This document shows, piece by piece, positions 16,439-23,153 of a stretch of DNA of 35,325 nt. A program made the translations under genes and the position numbers. The stretch covers positions 1-35,325 of the forward strand of contig CANFVB010000007.1 in NCBI GenBank assembly GCA_947450355.1, written 5' to 3'. This stretch comes from Bacteroidota bacterium. Its GTDB lineage: Bacteria; Bacteroidota; Bacteroidia; Flavobacteriales; Flavobacteriaceae. Position 1 is the stretch's first letter. The number at the start of each line of letters is the position of its first letter. The notes below the pieces were generated by a model. The model searched no databases. It saw only the letters and a list, made by a program, of their open reading frames with translations, and had not been told where the DNA came from.

Positions 16439-16457
16439 GTCTTTTATCTCTTCGTCT
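16439..16457. repeat. 19-bp exact repeat shared with the lipB 3' region
   Basis: GTCTTTTATCTCTTCGTCT here is identical to 1478-1496. Both copies sit in gene-free, CTTT-rich sequence after a gene. A second shared block, ATAGATAATAGACTG (16364-16378), occurs in reverse complement at 1651-1665. Confidence 0.7.
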
Positions 16458-16532
16458 CTCATCTTTTCAGATCTTCTCAAATCTTCTCAAAAATAATTCA
16501 CAATTCATAACTCATAATTCATAATTAATATT

Positions 16533-16540
16533 TACTTTTG
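16533..16540 (+). promoter_or_regulatory. Bacteroidota -7 element for rpsU
   Basis: TACTTTTG matches TAnnTTTG exactly, 29 nt before the rpsU ATG. No clear -33 TTG is visible. Confidence 0.55.
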
Positions 16541-16549
16541 CACACTTAA

Positions 16550-16561
16550 AGAAAGGGGGTG
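16550..16561 (+). promoter_or_regulatory. Strong Shine-Dalgarno site of rpsU
   Basis: AGAAAGGGGGTG ends 8 nt before the rpsU ATG. It matches the full 16S anti-Shine-Dalgarno complement (AGAAAGGAGGTG) at 11 of 12 positions, and the mismatch can still pair as G-U. It stands out because the starts of tuf, rplK, rplA, rplJ, rpoB, rpoC and others here have no such site. In Flavobacterium the anti-Shine-Dalgarno is known to be hidden with help from bS21, and the rpsU site is used for autoregulation. Confidence 0.9.
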
Positions 16562-16569
16562 TCTATATT

Positions 16570-16764
16570 ATGTTAATTATACCAATTAAAGACGGAGAAA
16601 ATATCGATAGAGCGTTAAAACGCTACAAAAGAAAATTTGATAAAACAGGAACTGTTCGTCAGTTGCGCTCGCGTACTGCTTTTATTAAACCTTCTGTTAC
16701 AAACAGAATGAAAATCCAGAAAGCGGCCTACATTCAAAATATGAAAGATGGTTTAGAAAGTTAG
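16570..16764 (+). CDS. rpsU: 30S ribosomal protein bS21
   Basis: The 64-residue product is highly basic and matches the bS21 pattern: a short N-terminal strand (MLIIPIKDGENIDRALKRYK), then helices with KTGTVRQLRSRTAFIKPS. It sits on the 30S platform near the 3' end of 16S rRNA. In Flavobacterium bS21 helps to sequester the anti-Shine-Dalgarno, so ribosomes lacking bS21 can read the strong site in front of this gene. That gives a simple feedback loop. The start is fixed by that site. A hairpin follows within 25 nt of the stop. Confidence 0.95.
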   Translation: MLIIPIKDGENIDRALKRYKRKFDKTGTVRQLRSRTAFIKPSVTNRMKIQKAAYIQNMKDGLES

Positions 16765-16785
16765 TAAATAACTTCAATAAATACT

Positions 16786-16832
16786 ACCGTTAGTCATTAA
16801 AGTTTTATAACTTTGATGCTAACGGTTTTTTT
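16786..16832 (+). terminator. Terminator-like hairpin between rpsU and the recombinase gene
   Basis: Stem ACCGTTAG (16786-16793) pairs with CTAACGGT (16819-16826). An inner AAAGTT/AACTTT helix lies in the loop, and a T run follows directly. The T run ends exactly at the ATG of the recombinase gene. Confidence 0.8.
16808..16815 (+). promoter_or_regulatory. Possible -7 element inside the hairpin loop
   Basis: TAACTTTG fits TAnnTTTG and lies 17 nt before the recombinase ATG, within the loop and inner stem of the preceding hairpin. There is no good -33 TTG at the right distance. If used, the mRNA would have a leader of only about ten bases. Confidence 0.35.
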
Positions 16833-17732
16833 ATGGAAAATAGTAAGGCGGCATTTCAAGATTATTTACAATTAGAGAAAAAGTATTCGCCACATACGGT
16901 AATTGCTTATGTAAATGATGTCGTTACTTTTGAATCGTTCATAAAATCCGAATTTGATTCAGATGATTTATTGGAAGTCAATTACAGTTTAATCCGAAGT
17001 TGGATTGTTGCTTTGGTTGATAATGAAATTTCCAACACTTCCGTAAATAGAAAAATAGCATCCTTAAAATCATATTATAAATTTCTATTAAAAACCAAGC
17101 AAATAGAAGTTAGTCCTTTATTAAAACACAAATCATTAAAAACACCAAAATCACTTCAAATTCCTTTTTCTGAAAAAGAATTAGATGAAGTTTTGCATCA
17201 AATAAAATATAAAGAAGGATTTGAAGGCATTCGTGACAAATTAATTATTGATTTGTTTTATTCAACAGGAATCCGAAGAACGGAATTAATTCATTTAAAA
17301 ATGATAAATATCGACCTTTCAAATGCTACGTTAAAGGTTTTGGGAAAGAGAAATAAGGAAAGAATTTTGCCTTTATTGCCAATAATTATAAATCAATTCA
17401 AATTGTATTTAACGGAACGGGCTTATTTAGAACGAATTACCGATAACGAGTATTTTTTCTTAACGTTAAAAGGCGTTAAAATGAATGATTCACTTGTATA
17501 TCGTTTGATAAATTATTACTTTAGTAATGTTTCCGAGAAGGTAAAAAAGAGTCCGCATATTCTTAGACATACGTTCGCAACGCACCTATTAAACAATGGG
17601 GCTGATTTGAATTCCGTTAAAGAATTGTTGGGACATTCAAGTTTAGCATCGACGCAAATATATACGCAAAGTAGCTTGTTTGAGTTGAAAAAAGTTTATG
17701 GAGATGCGCATCCAAGAAACAAAAATAAATAG
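16833..17732 (+). CDS. XerC/XerD-type tyrosine recombinase
   Basis: This 299-residue site-specific recombinase has the length and two-domain plan of XerC/XerD, which resolve chromosome dimers at dif. The N-terminal SAM-like core-binding domain covers residues about 1-95. The catalytic domain has Arg148 (STGIRRTEL), Lys172 (LGKRNKER), His242/Arg245 (PHILRHTFATHLL), His268 (LLGHSS) and nucleophile Tyr277 (STQIYTQ), so all expected residues are present. Its place in a housekeeping cluster (rpsU to tuf) and the lack of mobile-element features argue for a chromosomal Xer protein rather than an integrase. XerC versus XerD cannot be decided. Confidence 0.9.
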   Translation: MENSKAAFQDYLQLEKKYSPHTVIAYVNDVVTFESFIKSEFDSDDLLEVNYSLIRSWIVALVDNEISNTSVNRKIASLKSYYKFLLKTKQIEVSPLLKHKSLKTPKSLQIPFSEKELDEVLHQIKYKEGFEGIRDKLIIDLFYSTGIRRTELIHLKMINIDLSNATLKVLGKRNKERILPLLPIIINQFKLYLTERAYLERITDNEYFFLTLKGVKMNDSLVYRLINYYFSNVSEKVKKSPHILRHTFATHLLNNGADLNSVKELLGHSSLASTQIYTQSSLFELKKVYGDAHPRNKNK

Positions 17733-17756
17733 TGTTTAACCAATAAAAATTTGATT

Positions 17757-18059
17757 ATGAAGGTAAATGTTCACGCAGTTAACTTTAATGTTGACGGAAA
17801 ATTAGTAGGTTTTATTCAAGAAAGATTGGACAGATTGGAAAAGTATTATGACAAAATTGTGTCGTCTGATGTTTTCCTAAAAGTTGAAAAAACCAGTGAG
17901 AAAGAGAACAAGATTGTTGAAATTAAAATGCTTGTCCCAGGAGACGAGTTTATGGTGAAAAAACAATGCAAAACATTTGAGGAAGCATTGGAACAATCAG
18001 CCGAAACTTTGGAGCGATTGTTAACAAAAAGGAAAGAAAAAGTAAAACATCATATATAA
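17757..18059 (+). CDS. hpf: Short HPF/RaiA-type ribosome hibernation factor
   Basis: The 100-residue product matches the short hibernation-promoting factor/RaiA family: MKVNVHAVNFNVDGKLVGFI, the central KVEKTSEKENKIVEIKM, then TFEEALEQSAETLERLLTKR and a basic tail (KRKEKVKHHI). Such proteins bind the 30S decoding centre in slow growth and either promote or block 100S dimers. The long form's C-terminal dimerisation domain is absent. I use the ATG at 17757; an in-frame TTG at 17751 is less likely. It lies 24 nt after the recombinase gene and is probably co-transcribed. Confidence 0.88.
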   Translation: MKVNVHAVNFNVDGKLVGFIQERLDRLEKYYDKIVSSDVFLKVEKTSEKENKIVEIKMLVPGDEFMVKKQCKTFEEALEQSAETLERLLTKRKEKVKHHI

Positions 18060-18082
18060 TTTAAAAATATTGGTAAAAATGT

Positions 18083-18113
18083 TTTGATTAAAAAACAAAT
18101 TAATATACATTTG
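18083..18113 (+). promoter_or_regulatory. Promoter of the tRNA-tuf transcript
   Basis: TTTG (18083-18086), a 19-nt spacer, then TACATTTG (18106-18113). This is the cleanest Bacteroidota promoter in the window. It probably drives the three tRNAs and tuf as one unit. Confidence 0.8.
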
Positions 18114-18115
18114 CA

Positions 18116-18142
18116 GTCCGTTAGAAATAGCGGGCTTTTTTT
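18116..18142 (+). terminator. Weak terminator-like hairpin before the tRNA cluster
   Basis: GTCCG (18116-18120) can pair with CGGGC (18131-18135, one G-U pair), followed by a run of seven T. It lies almost on top of the predicted start point of the tRNA promoter. It may therefore end upstream (hpf) transcripts rather than act on the tRNA transcript. Confidence 0.45.
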
Positions 18143-18151
18143 ATATTTAAT

Positions 18152-18225
18152 GCCAGTGTAGCTCAGTTGGCTAGAGCAGCTGATTTGTAATCAGCAGGTC
18201 GTGGGTTCGAGTCCCTCCACCGGCT
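18152..18225 (+). tRNA. tRNA-Thr (anticodon TGT)
   Basis: A 74-nt cloverleaf: D arm GCTC/GAGC, anticodon arm GCTGA-TTTGTAA-TCAGC with anticodon TGT, and T loop TTCGAGT. CCA is not encoded. Two stem positions do not form standard pairs: A4 opposite C69 in the acceptor and T50 opposite T64 in the T stem. It is first in a Thr-Tyr-Thr cluster leading to tuf. Confidence 0.93.
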
Positions 18226-18246
18226 CTATAAATATAAAAGATTATT

Positions 18247-18327
18247 GGGGAGATACTCAAGCGGCCAACGAGGGCAGACTGTAAATCTGCTGTGTGAACT
18301 TCGCAGGTTCGAATCCTGCTCTCCCCA
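18247..18327 (+). tRNA. tRNA-Tyr (anticodon GTA)
   Basis: An 81-nt class II tRNA with a long variable arm. The acceptor GGGGAGA/TCTCCCC is perfect. The anticodon arm GCAGA-CTGTAAA-TCTGC gives anticodon GTA. The T arm is GCAGG-TTCGAAT-CCTGC. CCA is not encoded. Confidence 0.96.
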
Positions 18328-18400
18328 CAAGAAGAAATTTTAGATTTCTGATTCCAGATTATTCAAAATCTGAATTCAAAAATTTACAAATAAATTCTCT

Positions 18401-18472
18401 GCCGACTTAGCTCAGAGGTAGAGTGCTTCCTTGGTAAGGAAGAGGTCACGGGTTCAATTCCCGTAGTTGGCT
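18401..18472 (+). tRNA. tRNA-Thr (anticodon GGT)
   Basis: A 72-nt cloverleaf with acceptor GCCGACT/AGTTGGC (G-U pair at 4-69), anticodon arm CTTCC-TTGGTAA-GGAAG with anticodon GGT, and T arm ACGGG-TTCAATT-CCCGT. CCA is not encoded. It ends 54 nt before the tuf ATG. Confidence 0.96.
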
Positions 18473-18526
18473 CAACAAAGTATAATTTGAACACGAATAT
18501 ATAACTAAGATTAAAAATTAAGTAAA

Positions 18527-19714
18527 ATGGCAAAAGAAAATTTTAACCGTAACAAACCCCACCTTAATATAGGTACAATTGGTCACGTGGATCACGGAAA
18601 AACTACATTAACTGCGGCAATTACTAAAGTATTGTCTGATGCGGGTTACTGTCAAGCAAAATCGTTTGATCAAATCGATAATGCTCCAGAAGAAAAAGAA
18701 AGAGGTATTACAATTAATACATCTCACGTTGAGTACGAAACTGCTAATCGTCATTACGCTCACGTTGACTGTCCAGGTCACGCGGATTACGTAAAGAACA
18801 TGGTTACTGGTGCTGCTCAAATGGATGGTGCTATTCTTGTTGTAGCTGCTACAGACGGACCAATGCCACAAACACGTGAGCACATCCTTTTAGGTCGCCA
18901 AGTAGGTATTCCTAGAATGGTAGTATTCATGAACAAAGTGGATATGGTTGACGATGAAGAATTATTGGAATTAGTTGAAATGGAAATCAGAGACTTATTA
19001 TCTTTCTACGAATATGATGGAGATAATTGTCCTGTAATTCAAGGTTCAGCTTTAGGTGGATTGAATAACGATCCAGCTTGGGTACCAAAAATTATTGAAT
19101 TAATGGCTGCTTGTGATTCTTGGATTGAAGAACCAGTTCGTGATATTGCAAAACCATTCTTGATGCCAGTAGAGGATTCATTTACTATTACAGGTCGTGG
19201 AACTGTTGCTACAGGTCGTATTGAAACAGGTATTGCTAATACGGGTGATCCAGTTGAAATCATTGGAATGGGAGCTGAAAAATTAACTTCTACAATTACA
19301 GGAGTTGAAATGTTCCGTAAAATCCTTGATAGAGGAGAAGCTGGAGACAACGTAGGTTTATTGTTAAGAGGTATTGATAAAGCTGATATCAAAAGAGGTA
19401 TGGTTATTATTAAGCCAGGTTCAGTAAAACCACACGCTGTATTCAAAGCAGAGGTTTATATCTTGAAAAAAGAAGAAGGTGGACGTCACACTCCATTTCA
19501 TAATAATTATCGTCCACAATTTTACGTTCGTACAACGGATGTAACAGGTGTTATCACTTTGCCAGCTGGTGTAGAGATGGTTATGCCTGGTGATAACTTA
19601 ACTATCAATGTTGCCTTATTAAGCCCTATCGCTTTAAGCTTAGGTCTTCGTTTTGCTATCCGTGAAGGTGGTAGAACTGTAGGTGCAGGTCAGGTTACTG
19701 AGATAGTAGAGTAA
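18527..19714 (+). CDS. tuf: Elongation factor Tu
   Basis: EF-Tu delivers aminoacyl-tRNA to the ribosome with GTP hydrolysis. The 395-residue product has all GTPase motifs: G1 GHVDHGKT (19-26), the switch I RGITIN segment, G3 DCPGH (81-85) and G4 NKVD (136-139). Beta-barrel domains 2 and 3 follow, and it ends [11 protein letters not shown]. Length is standard. It follows tRNA-Thr(GGT) by 54 nt with no promoter between, so it is probably cut from a tRNA-tuf transcript. There is no Shine-Dalgarno site, as is usual in Bacteroidota. Confidence 0.98.
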   Translation: MAKENFNRNKPHLNIGTIGHVDHGKTTLTAAITKVLSDAGYCQAKSFDQIDNAPEEKERGITINTSHVEYETANRHYAHVDCPGHADYVKNMVTGAAQMDGAILVVAATDGPMPQTREHILLGRQVGIPRMVVFMNKVDMVDDEELLELVEMEIRDLLSFYEYDGDNCPVIQGSALGGLNNDPAWVPKIIELMAACDSWIEEPVRDIAKPFLMPVEDSFTITGRGTVATGRIETGIANTGDPVEIIGMGAEKLTSTITGVEMFRKILDRGEAGDNVGLLLRGIDKADIKRGMVIIKPGSVKPHAVFKAEVYILKKEEGGRHTPFHNNYRPQFYVRTTDVTGVITLPAGVEMVMPGDNLTINVALLSPIALSLGLRFAIREGGRTVGAGQVTEIVE

Positions 19715-19730
19715 TTGTCTAATTAATATA

Positions 19731-19769
19731 AAAGTCAGTTGGTATTTTAATAATACTACTGACTTTTTT
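19731..19769 (+). terminator. Terminator hairpin after tuf
   Basis: AAAGTCAGT (19731-19739) pairs with ACTGACTTT (19758-19766), with an inner GTATT/AATAC helix and a following T run. The T run ends two bases before tRNA-Trp. Confidence 0.85.
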
Positions 19770-19771
19770 AT

Positions 19772-19842
19772 ACGGGCGTAGTTCAAGGGTAGAATAGCGG
19801 TCTCCAAAACCGTTGATGGGGGTTCGAATCCCTCCGCCCGTG
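19772..19842 (+). tRNA. tRNA-Trp (anticodon CCA)
   Basis: A 71-nt cloverleaf with perfect acceptor ACGGGCG/CGCCCGT, discriminator G73, and anticodon arm GCGGT-CTCCAAA-ACCGT, giving anticodon CCA. The next three bases (19843-19845) are CCA, so unlike the other three tRNAs here the 3' CCA appears in the DNA. This could be chance. secE starts 21 nt after the discriminator base. Confidence 0.96.
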
Positions 19843-19863
19843 CCACTAAAAAAAATATATACA

Positions 19864-20061
19864 ATGACAAAAGTTTTTAATTATATAAACGAAGCGTTTG
19901 ATGAATTAAAGTTAAACGTAACTTGGCCGGAATGGGCAGAAGTACAACGTCTTACCATTGTAGTTGCTGTTTTTTCAGTGATATTCGCCTTGGCAACTTG
20001 GGGAGTAGATCAGATTTTCGCAAAAACTTTGGAAGGTTTCTTTAATTGGATAAAAGCTTAA
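19864..20061 (+). CDS. secE: Preprotein translocase subunit SecE
   Basis: This 65-residue SecE, of the short single-span type, is part of the SecYEG channel in the inner membrane. An amphipathic N-terminal helix (FNYINEAFDELKLNVTWPEW) precedes a single transmembrane helix at about 31-51. The conserved V.WP motif at the hinge is typical. I use the ATG at 19864; an in-frame upstream ATG at 19813 lies inside tRNA-Trp. It is followed by nusG after 10 nt, the usual secE-nusG order. Confidence 0.94.
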   Translation: MTKVFNYINEAFDELKLNVTWPEWAEVQRLTIVVAVFSVIFALATWGVDQIFAKTLEGFFNWIKA

Positions 20062-20071
20062 ATACCTTGTG

Positions 20072-20623
20072 ATGACAGATAATAATGTGAAAAAATGGTA
20101 TGTTGTTAGAGCGGTTAGCGGTCAAGAAAACAAAGTTAAAGCCTATATCGAAAACGAAATCAATAGATTAGGAATGGGTGATTATATTTCACAAGTTCTA
20201 GTTCCTACTGAAAAAGTAGTGACTGTGAAGGATGGAAAAAAAATCGTCAAAGACAAAGTCTATTTTTCTGGTTATGTAATGATTGAGGCTAATCTTGCAG
20301 GTGAAATTCCTCATATTATTAAATCAATCTCAGGAGTTATTGGATTCCTTGGAGAAGTTAAGGGTGGAGATCCCGTGCCGTTGAGACTTTCTGAAGTAAA
20401 TAGAATGTTAGGTAAAGTGGATGAATTGGCTGTGAAAACAGACACTCATTCTATACCGTTCAATATTGGTGAAACAATCAAAGTTATTGATGGTCCTTTT
20501 AACGGTTTCAATGGAACTGTGGAGAAAATTAATGATGAAAAGCGTAAACTTGAAGTAATGGTGAAAATTTTCGGAAGAAAAACACCTTTAGAATTGAGCT
20601 TTATGCAAGTTGAAAAAGTATAA
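20072..20623 (+). CDS. nusG: Transcription termination/antitermination factor NusG
   Basis: NusG binds the RNA polymerase clamp and links it to Rho or the ribosome. The 183-residue product has the N-terminal NGN domain (KKWYVVRAVSGQENKVKAYI, then VYFSGYVMIEA) and a C-terminal KOW domain (IKVIDGPFNGFNGTVEKIN, about residues 130-183). The ATG at 20072 is preferred over an in-frame GTG at 20069. It lies between secE and the rplK ribosomal protein genes, the classical arrangement. Confidence 0.96.
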   Translation: MTDNNVKKWYVVRAVSGQENKVKAYIENEINRLGMGDYISQVLVPTEKVVTVKDGKKIVKDKVYFSGYVMIEANLAGEIPHIIKSISGVIGFLGEVKGGDPVPLRLSEVNRMLGKVDELAVKTDTHSIPFNIGETIKVIDGPFNGFNGTVEKINDEKRKLEVMVKIFGRKTPLELSFMQVEKV

Positions 20624-20646
20624 TTTTTGTTACAACTATAATAAAC

Positions 20647-20674
20647 CACATTTATCGCTTCCAATGATGATGTG
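20647..20674 (+). promoter_or_regulatory. Possible regulatory hairpin in the rplK leader
   Basis: CACAT (20647-20651) can pair with ATGTG (20670-20674), with an inner ATC/GAT helix and an asymmetric internal loop, 18 nt before the rplK ATG. In other bacteria protein L1 binds the L11-L1 leader to shut down its own translation, so this is a candidate site. The stem is short and no specific L1 motif could be confirmed. Confidence 0.3.
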
Positions 20675-20691
20675 TTAAATTTTTAAAAAAA

Positions 20692-21129
20692 ATGGCTAAA
20701 GAGATTAGTAAAGTAGTTAAACTACAAGTTAAGGGAGGTGCTGCGAATCCATCGCCACCGGTTGGACCTGCTTTAGGTGCTGCTGGTGTTAATATCATGG
20801 AGTTCTGTAAGCAATTCAATGCGAGAACACAAGATAAAGCCGGCAAAGTTTGCCCAGTGCAAATTACAGTGTATAAAGACAAATCTTTTGATTTTGTTAT
20901 TAAAACACCACCTGCTGCTGTTCAATTAATGGACGCTGCAAAGCTAAAGTCTGGATCTGGTGAGCCTAATCGTAAAAAAGTAGCAAACGTTACTTGGGAT
21001 GTGATTAGAGCTATCGCAGAAGACAAAATGGTTGATTTAAATGCATTCACTATCGAGTCTGCTATGAGCATGATCGCAGGAACAGCTAGATCTATGGGTA
21101 TAACTGTAACAGGAGACGCTCCTTTTTAA
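20692..21129 (+). CDS. rplK: 50S ribosomal protein uL11
   Basis: uL11 forms the GTPase-associated centre with 23S rRNA and the L10-L12 stalk. The 145-residue product has the hallmark [20 protein letters not shown], the proline-rich N-terminal switch, and the C-terminal rRNA-binding domain ending [12 protein letters not shown]. Length is normal. It is 68 nt after nusG and 13 nt before rplA. Confidence 0.98.
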   Translation: MAKEISKVVKLQVKGGAANPSPPVGPALGAAGVNIMEFCKQFNARTQDKAGKVCPVQITVYKDKSFDFVIKTPPAAVQLMDAAKLKSGSGEPNRKKVANVTWDVIRAIAEDKMVDLNAFTIESAMSMIAGTARSMGITVTGDAPF

Positions 21130-21142
21130 TTTAAAAAAAGAC

Positions 21143-21832
21143 ATGGCAAAATTGACAAAAAAGCAAAAAGAGGCTGCTTCAAAAATTGAAAAGAACAAAC
21201 TATATTCTTTAAAAGATGCTGCGGCATTAATAAAAGTAGTTGCTTCTGCAAAATTTGATGAGTCGGTTGATATCGCAGTACGTTTGGGTGTAGATCCAAG
21301 AAAAGCGAATCAAATGGTAAGAGGTGTAGTAACATTGCCTCACGGAACTGGTAAAGACGTTAAAGTATTAGCATTGGTTACTCCAGATAAAGAAGCGGAA
21401 GCTTTAGCAGCTGGTGCAGACTATGTAGGTCTTGACGATTATTTACAAAAAATCAAAGACGGTTGGACAGATGTTGATGTAATTATCACAATGCCGAGTG
21501 TTATGGGTAAATTAGGTCCATTAGGTCGTATTTTAGGACCACGTGGTTTAATGCCAAACCCTAAGACTGGAACGGTAACTATGGATGTTGCAAAAGCAGT
21601 TCAAGAAGTGAAAGCGGGTAAAATCGACTTTAAAGTTGATAAAACAGGTATCATACACGCAGGTATTGGAAAAATTTCTTTCGATGCTGATAAAATTGTA
21701 GATAACGCTCACGAAATTATTCAAACATTAATCAAACTTAAGCCAACTGCTGCTAAAGGAACGTACATCAAAAGTATTTACCTTACAAGCACAATGAGTC
21801 CTGCAATTGCATTGGATCCTAAAGCAGTATAA
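21143..21832 (+). CDS. rplA: 50S ribosomal protein uL1
   Basis: uL1 forms the mobile L1 stalk at the E site and in many bacteria represses translation of its own L11-L1 mRNA. The 229-residue product shows [20 protein letters not shown], the GTGK loop after VTLPH, and the signature [18 protein letters not shown]. Spacing to rplK (13 nt) and rplJ (20 nt) shows one operon. Confidence 0.98.
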   Translation: MAKLTKKQKEAASKIEKNKLYSLKDAAALIKVVASAKFDESVDIAVRLGVDPRKANQMVRGVVTLPHGTGKDVKVLALVTPDKEAEALAAGADYVGLDDYLQKIKDGWTDVDVIITMPSVMGKLGPLGRILGPRGLMPNPKTGTVTMDVAKAVQEVKAGKIDFKVDKTGIIHAGIGKISFDADKIVDNAHEIIQTLIKLKPTAAKGTYIKSIYLTSTMSPAIALDPKAV

Positions 21833-21852
21833 GTAGTTAAAAAACTTTTAGT

Positions 21853-22347
21853 ATGACTAGAGAAGAAAAATCAATCGCGATTGAAAATTTAACTGCACAG
21901 TTAGCTGGTTCAAATATTGTTTATTTAGCAGATATTTCAGGCTTAAATGCAGATGTAACTTCAAATCTAAGAAGAGCTTGCTATAAAGCAGGCATTAAAT
22001 TAGAAGTAGTAAAAAACTCTTTGCTTGCAAAAGCAATGGAGGCTTCTGAAAATAACTACGGTGAATTACCTGAAACATTAACAGGTAACACTTCAATTTT
22101 TCTTGCAGATGTAGCAAATGCTCCTGCGAAAATTATGAAAGAATTCCGTAGAAAATCAGATAAGCCTGTATTAAAAGGAGCTTATATTAATTCTGAAATT
22201 TACATTGGAGATAACTTATTAGATTCATTAGCATCGCTTAAATCTAAAGAAGAAGTTATTGGAGAAATCATTGGATTACTTCAATCTCCAGCACAAAGAG
22301 TTATTTCAGCTCTTTTAAACCAATTCAAAACTGAAGAGGTAGCTTAA
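21853..22347 (+). CDS. rplJ: 50S ribosomal protein uL10
   Basis: uL10 anchors the L7/L12 dimers of the stalk. The 164-residue product begins MTREEKSIAIENLTAQL, has the rRNA-binding part LRRACYKAGIKLEVVKNSLL, and ends in the helix that carries L12 (AQRVISALLNQFKTEE). Length is slightly short but normal for Bacteroidota. The gap to rplL is long (161 nt, AT-rich), unlike the tight spacing upstream. Confidence 0.96.
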   Translation: MTREEKSIAIENLTAQLAGSNIVYLADISGLNADVTSNLRRACYKAGIKLEVVKNSLLAKAMEASENNYGELPETLTGNTSIFLADVANAPAKIMKEFRRKSDKPVLKGAYINSEIYIGDNLLDSLASLKSKEEVIGEIIGLLQSPAQRVISALLNQFKTEEVA

Positions 22348-22508
22348 TTTTAAATTAAAGAATTCTAAGATTAAAGGATTTAAAGATTAGTTAATTCAAA
22401 ATTTTTAAATATTTCAATTTTTAAGTTTTTAAATTATAAAGAAAGCATATTAAACACGCGCACATTAATAAATTATATTTTACAAATCATTTTAAAACGA
22501 TAGAAAAA

Positions 22509-22877
22509 ATGGCAGATTTGAAACAATTCGCAGAACAATTGGTTAACTTAACTGTAAAAGAAGTTAACGATTTAGCAACAATTTTAAAAGACGATTACGG
22601 AATCGAACCAGCTGCTGCAGCTGTAGTAGTTTCTGGTGGTGGCGAAGCTGCTGCTGAGGAAGCTCAAACTGAATTTACAGTTATTTTGAAAGCAGCAGGT
22701 GCTTCTAAATTAGCAGTTGTAAAATTAGTTAAAGAACTAACAGGTCTAGGTCTTAAAGAAGCTAAAGATGTAGTAGATAGCGCTCCAAGTGCTGTTAAAG
22801 AAGGAGTTTCTAAAGAAGAAGCTGAAGGTCTTAAGAAAGCTTTAGAAGAAGCTGGAGCTGAAGTTGAATTAAAATAA
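22509..22877 (+). CDS. rplL: 50S ribosomal protein bL12 (L7/L12)
   Basis: bL12 recruits translation GTPases to the ribosome. The 122-residue product has the N-terminal dimerisation helices ([20 protein letters not shown]), an alanine-rich flexible hinge at about 37-53, and the globular C-terminal domain with [20 protein letters not shown] and [14 protein letters not shown]. Length is typical. A strong hairpin follows 21 nt after the stop. Confidence 0.98.
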   Translation: MADLKQFAEQLVNLTVKEVNDLATILKDDYGIEPAAAAVVVSGGGEAAAEEAQTEFTVILKAAGASKLAVVKLVKELTGLGLKEAKDVVDSAPSAVKEGVSKEEAEGLKKALEEAGAEVELK

Positions 22878-22898
22878 TTCACTCGCTTTAGAGAATTA

Positions 22899-22940
22899 GG
22901 TTTAGGTCTTGGATTCGTTCCAATGACCTAAACCATTTTT
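22899..22940 (+). terminator. Attenuator-like terminator between rplL and rpoB
   Basis: GGTTTAGGTC plus TTGGA (22899-22913) pairs with TCCAA and GACCTAAACC (22919-22934), with one bulged T and a 5-nt loop. ATTTTTC follows. It is the strongest hairpin in the operon. The same position holds a partial terminator in E. coli, where most transcripts stop before rpoB. Confidence 0.85.
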
Positions 22941-22943
22941 CGT

Positions 22944-23091
22944 ATAATAAAATTATATCAAATTTTATTATAAAATAGTATAAAATACAAAAAGGTTTTT
23001 AAATCAATACGATGAAAGAAAATCTATGAGAAGGGTAAATCTTTCGAATAATTTTTAAAGAGGTATTGATTATAAAAAGAAAGTATTGATT
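22944..23091 (+). promoter_or_regulatory. Structured rpoB leader
   Basis: After the attenuator come an 11-bp AT-only inverted repeat, ATAATAAAATT / AATTTTATTAT (22944-22971), and the word AATCAATAC at 23002-23010. Its reverse complement GTATTGATT occurs twice, at 23063-23071 and 23083-23091, so two competing long-range pairings are possible. No promoter matching TAnnTTTG is visible in the 276-nt gap. Function is unknown. Confidence 0.45.
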
Positions 23092-23153
23092 GTTTTATAA
23101 ATAATAGTGTTTTACACAAAAATTACTTTTTTTAATCAAAATTTTGTCCATTG

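Noticed and set aside
16833..17732. Phage or integrative-element integrase
   Set aside because: Length, domain plan and the housekeeping context fit a chromosomal Xer protein. There are no attachment repeats or mobile genes around it, and the nearby tRNAs are intact.
18328..18400. Remnant of a glycine tRNA between tRNA-Tyr and tRNA-Thr
   Set aside because: The position matches the E. coli glyT site, but no T-loop, D-loop or anticodon stem could be recognised in the 73 nt.
19039..19446. Long antisense open frame inside tuf (and similar ones inside rpoB, rpoC and others)
   Set aside because: These mirror the codon pattern of conserved genes on the other strand and have no independent support.
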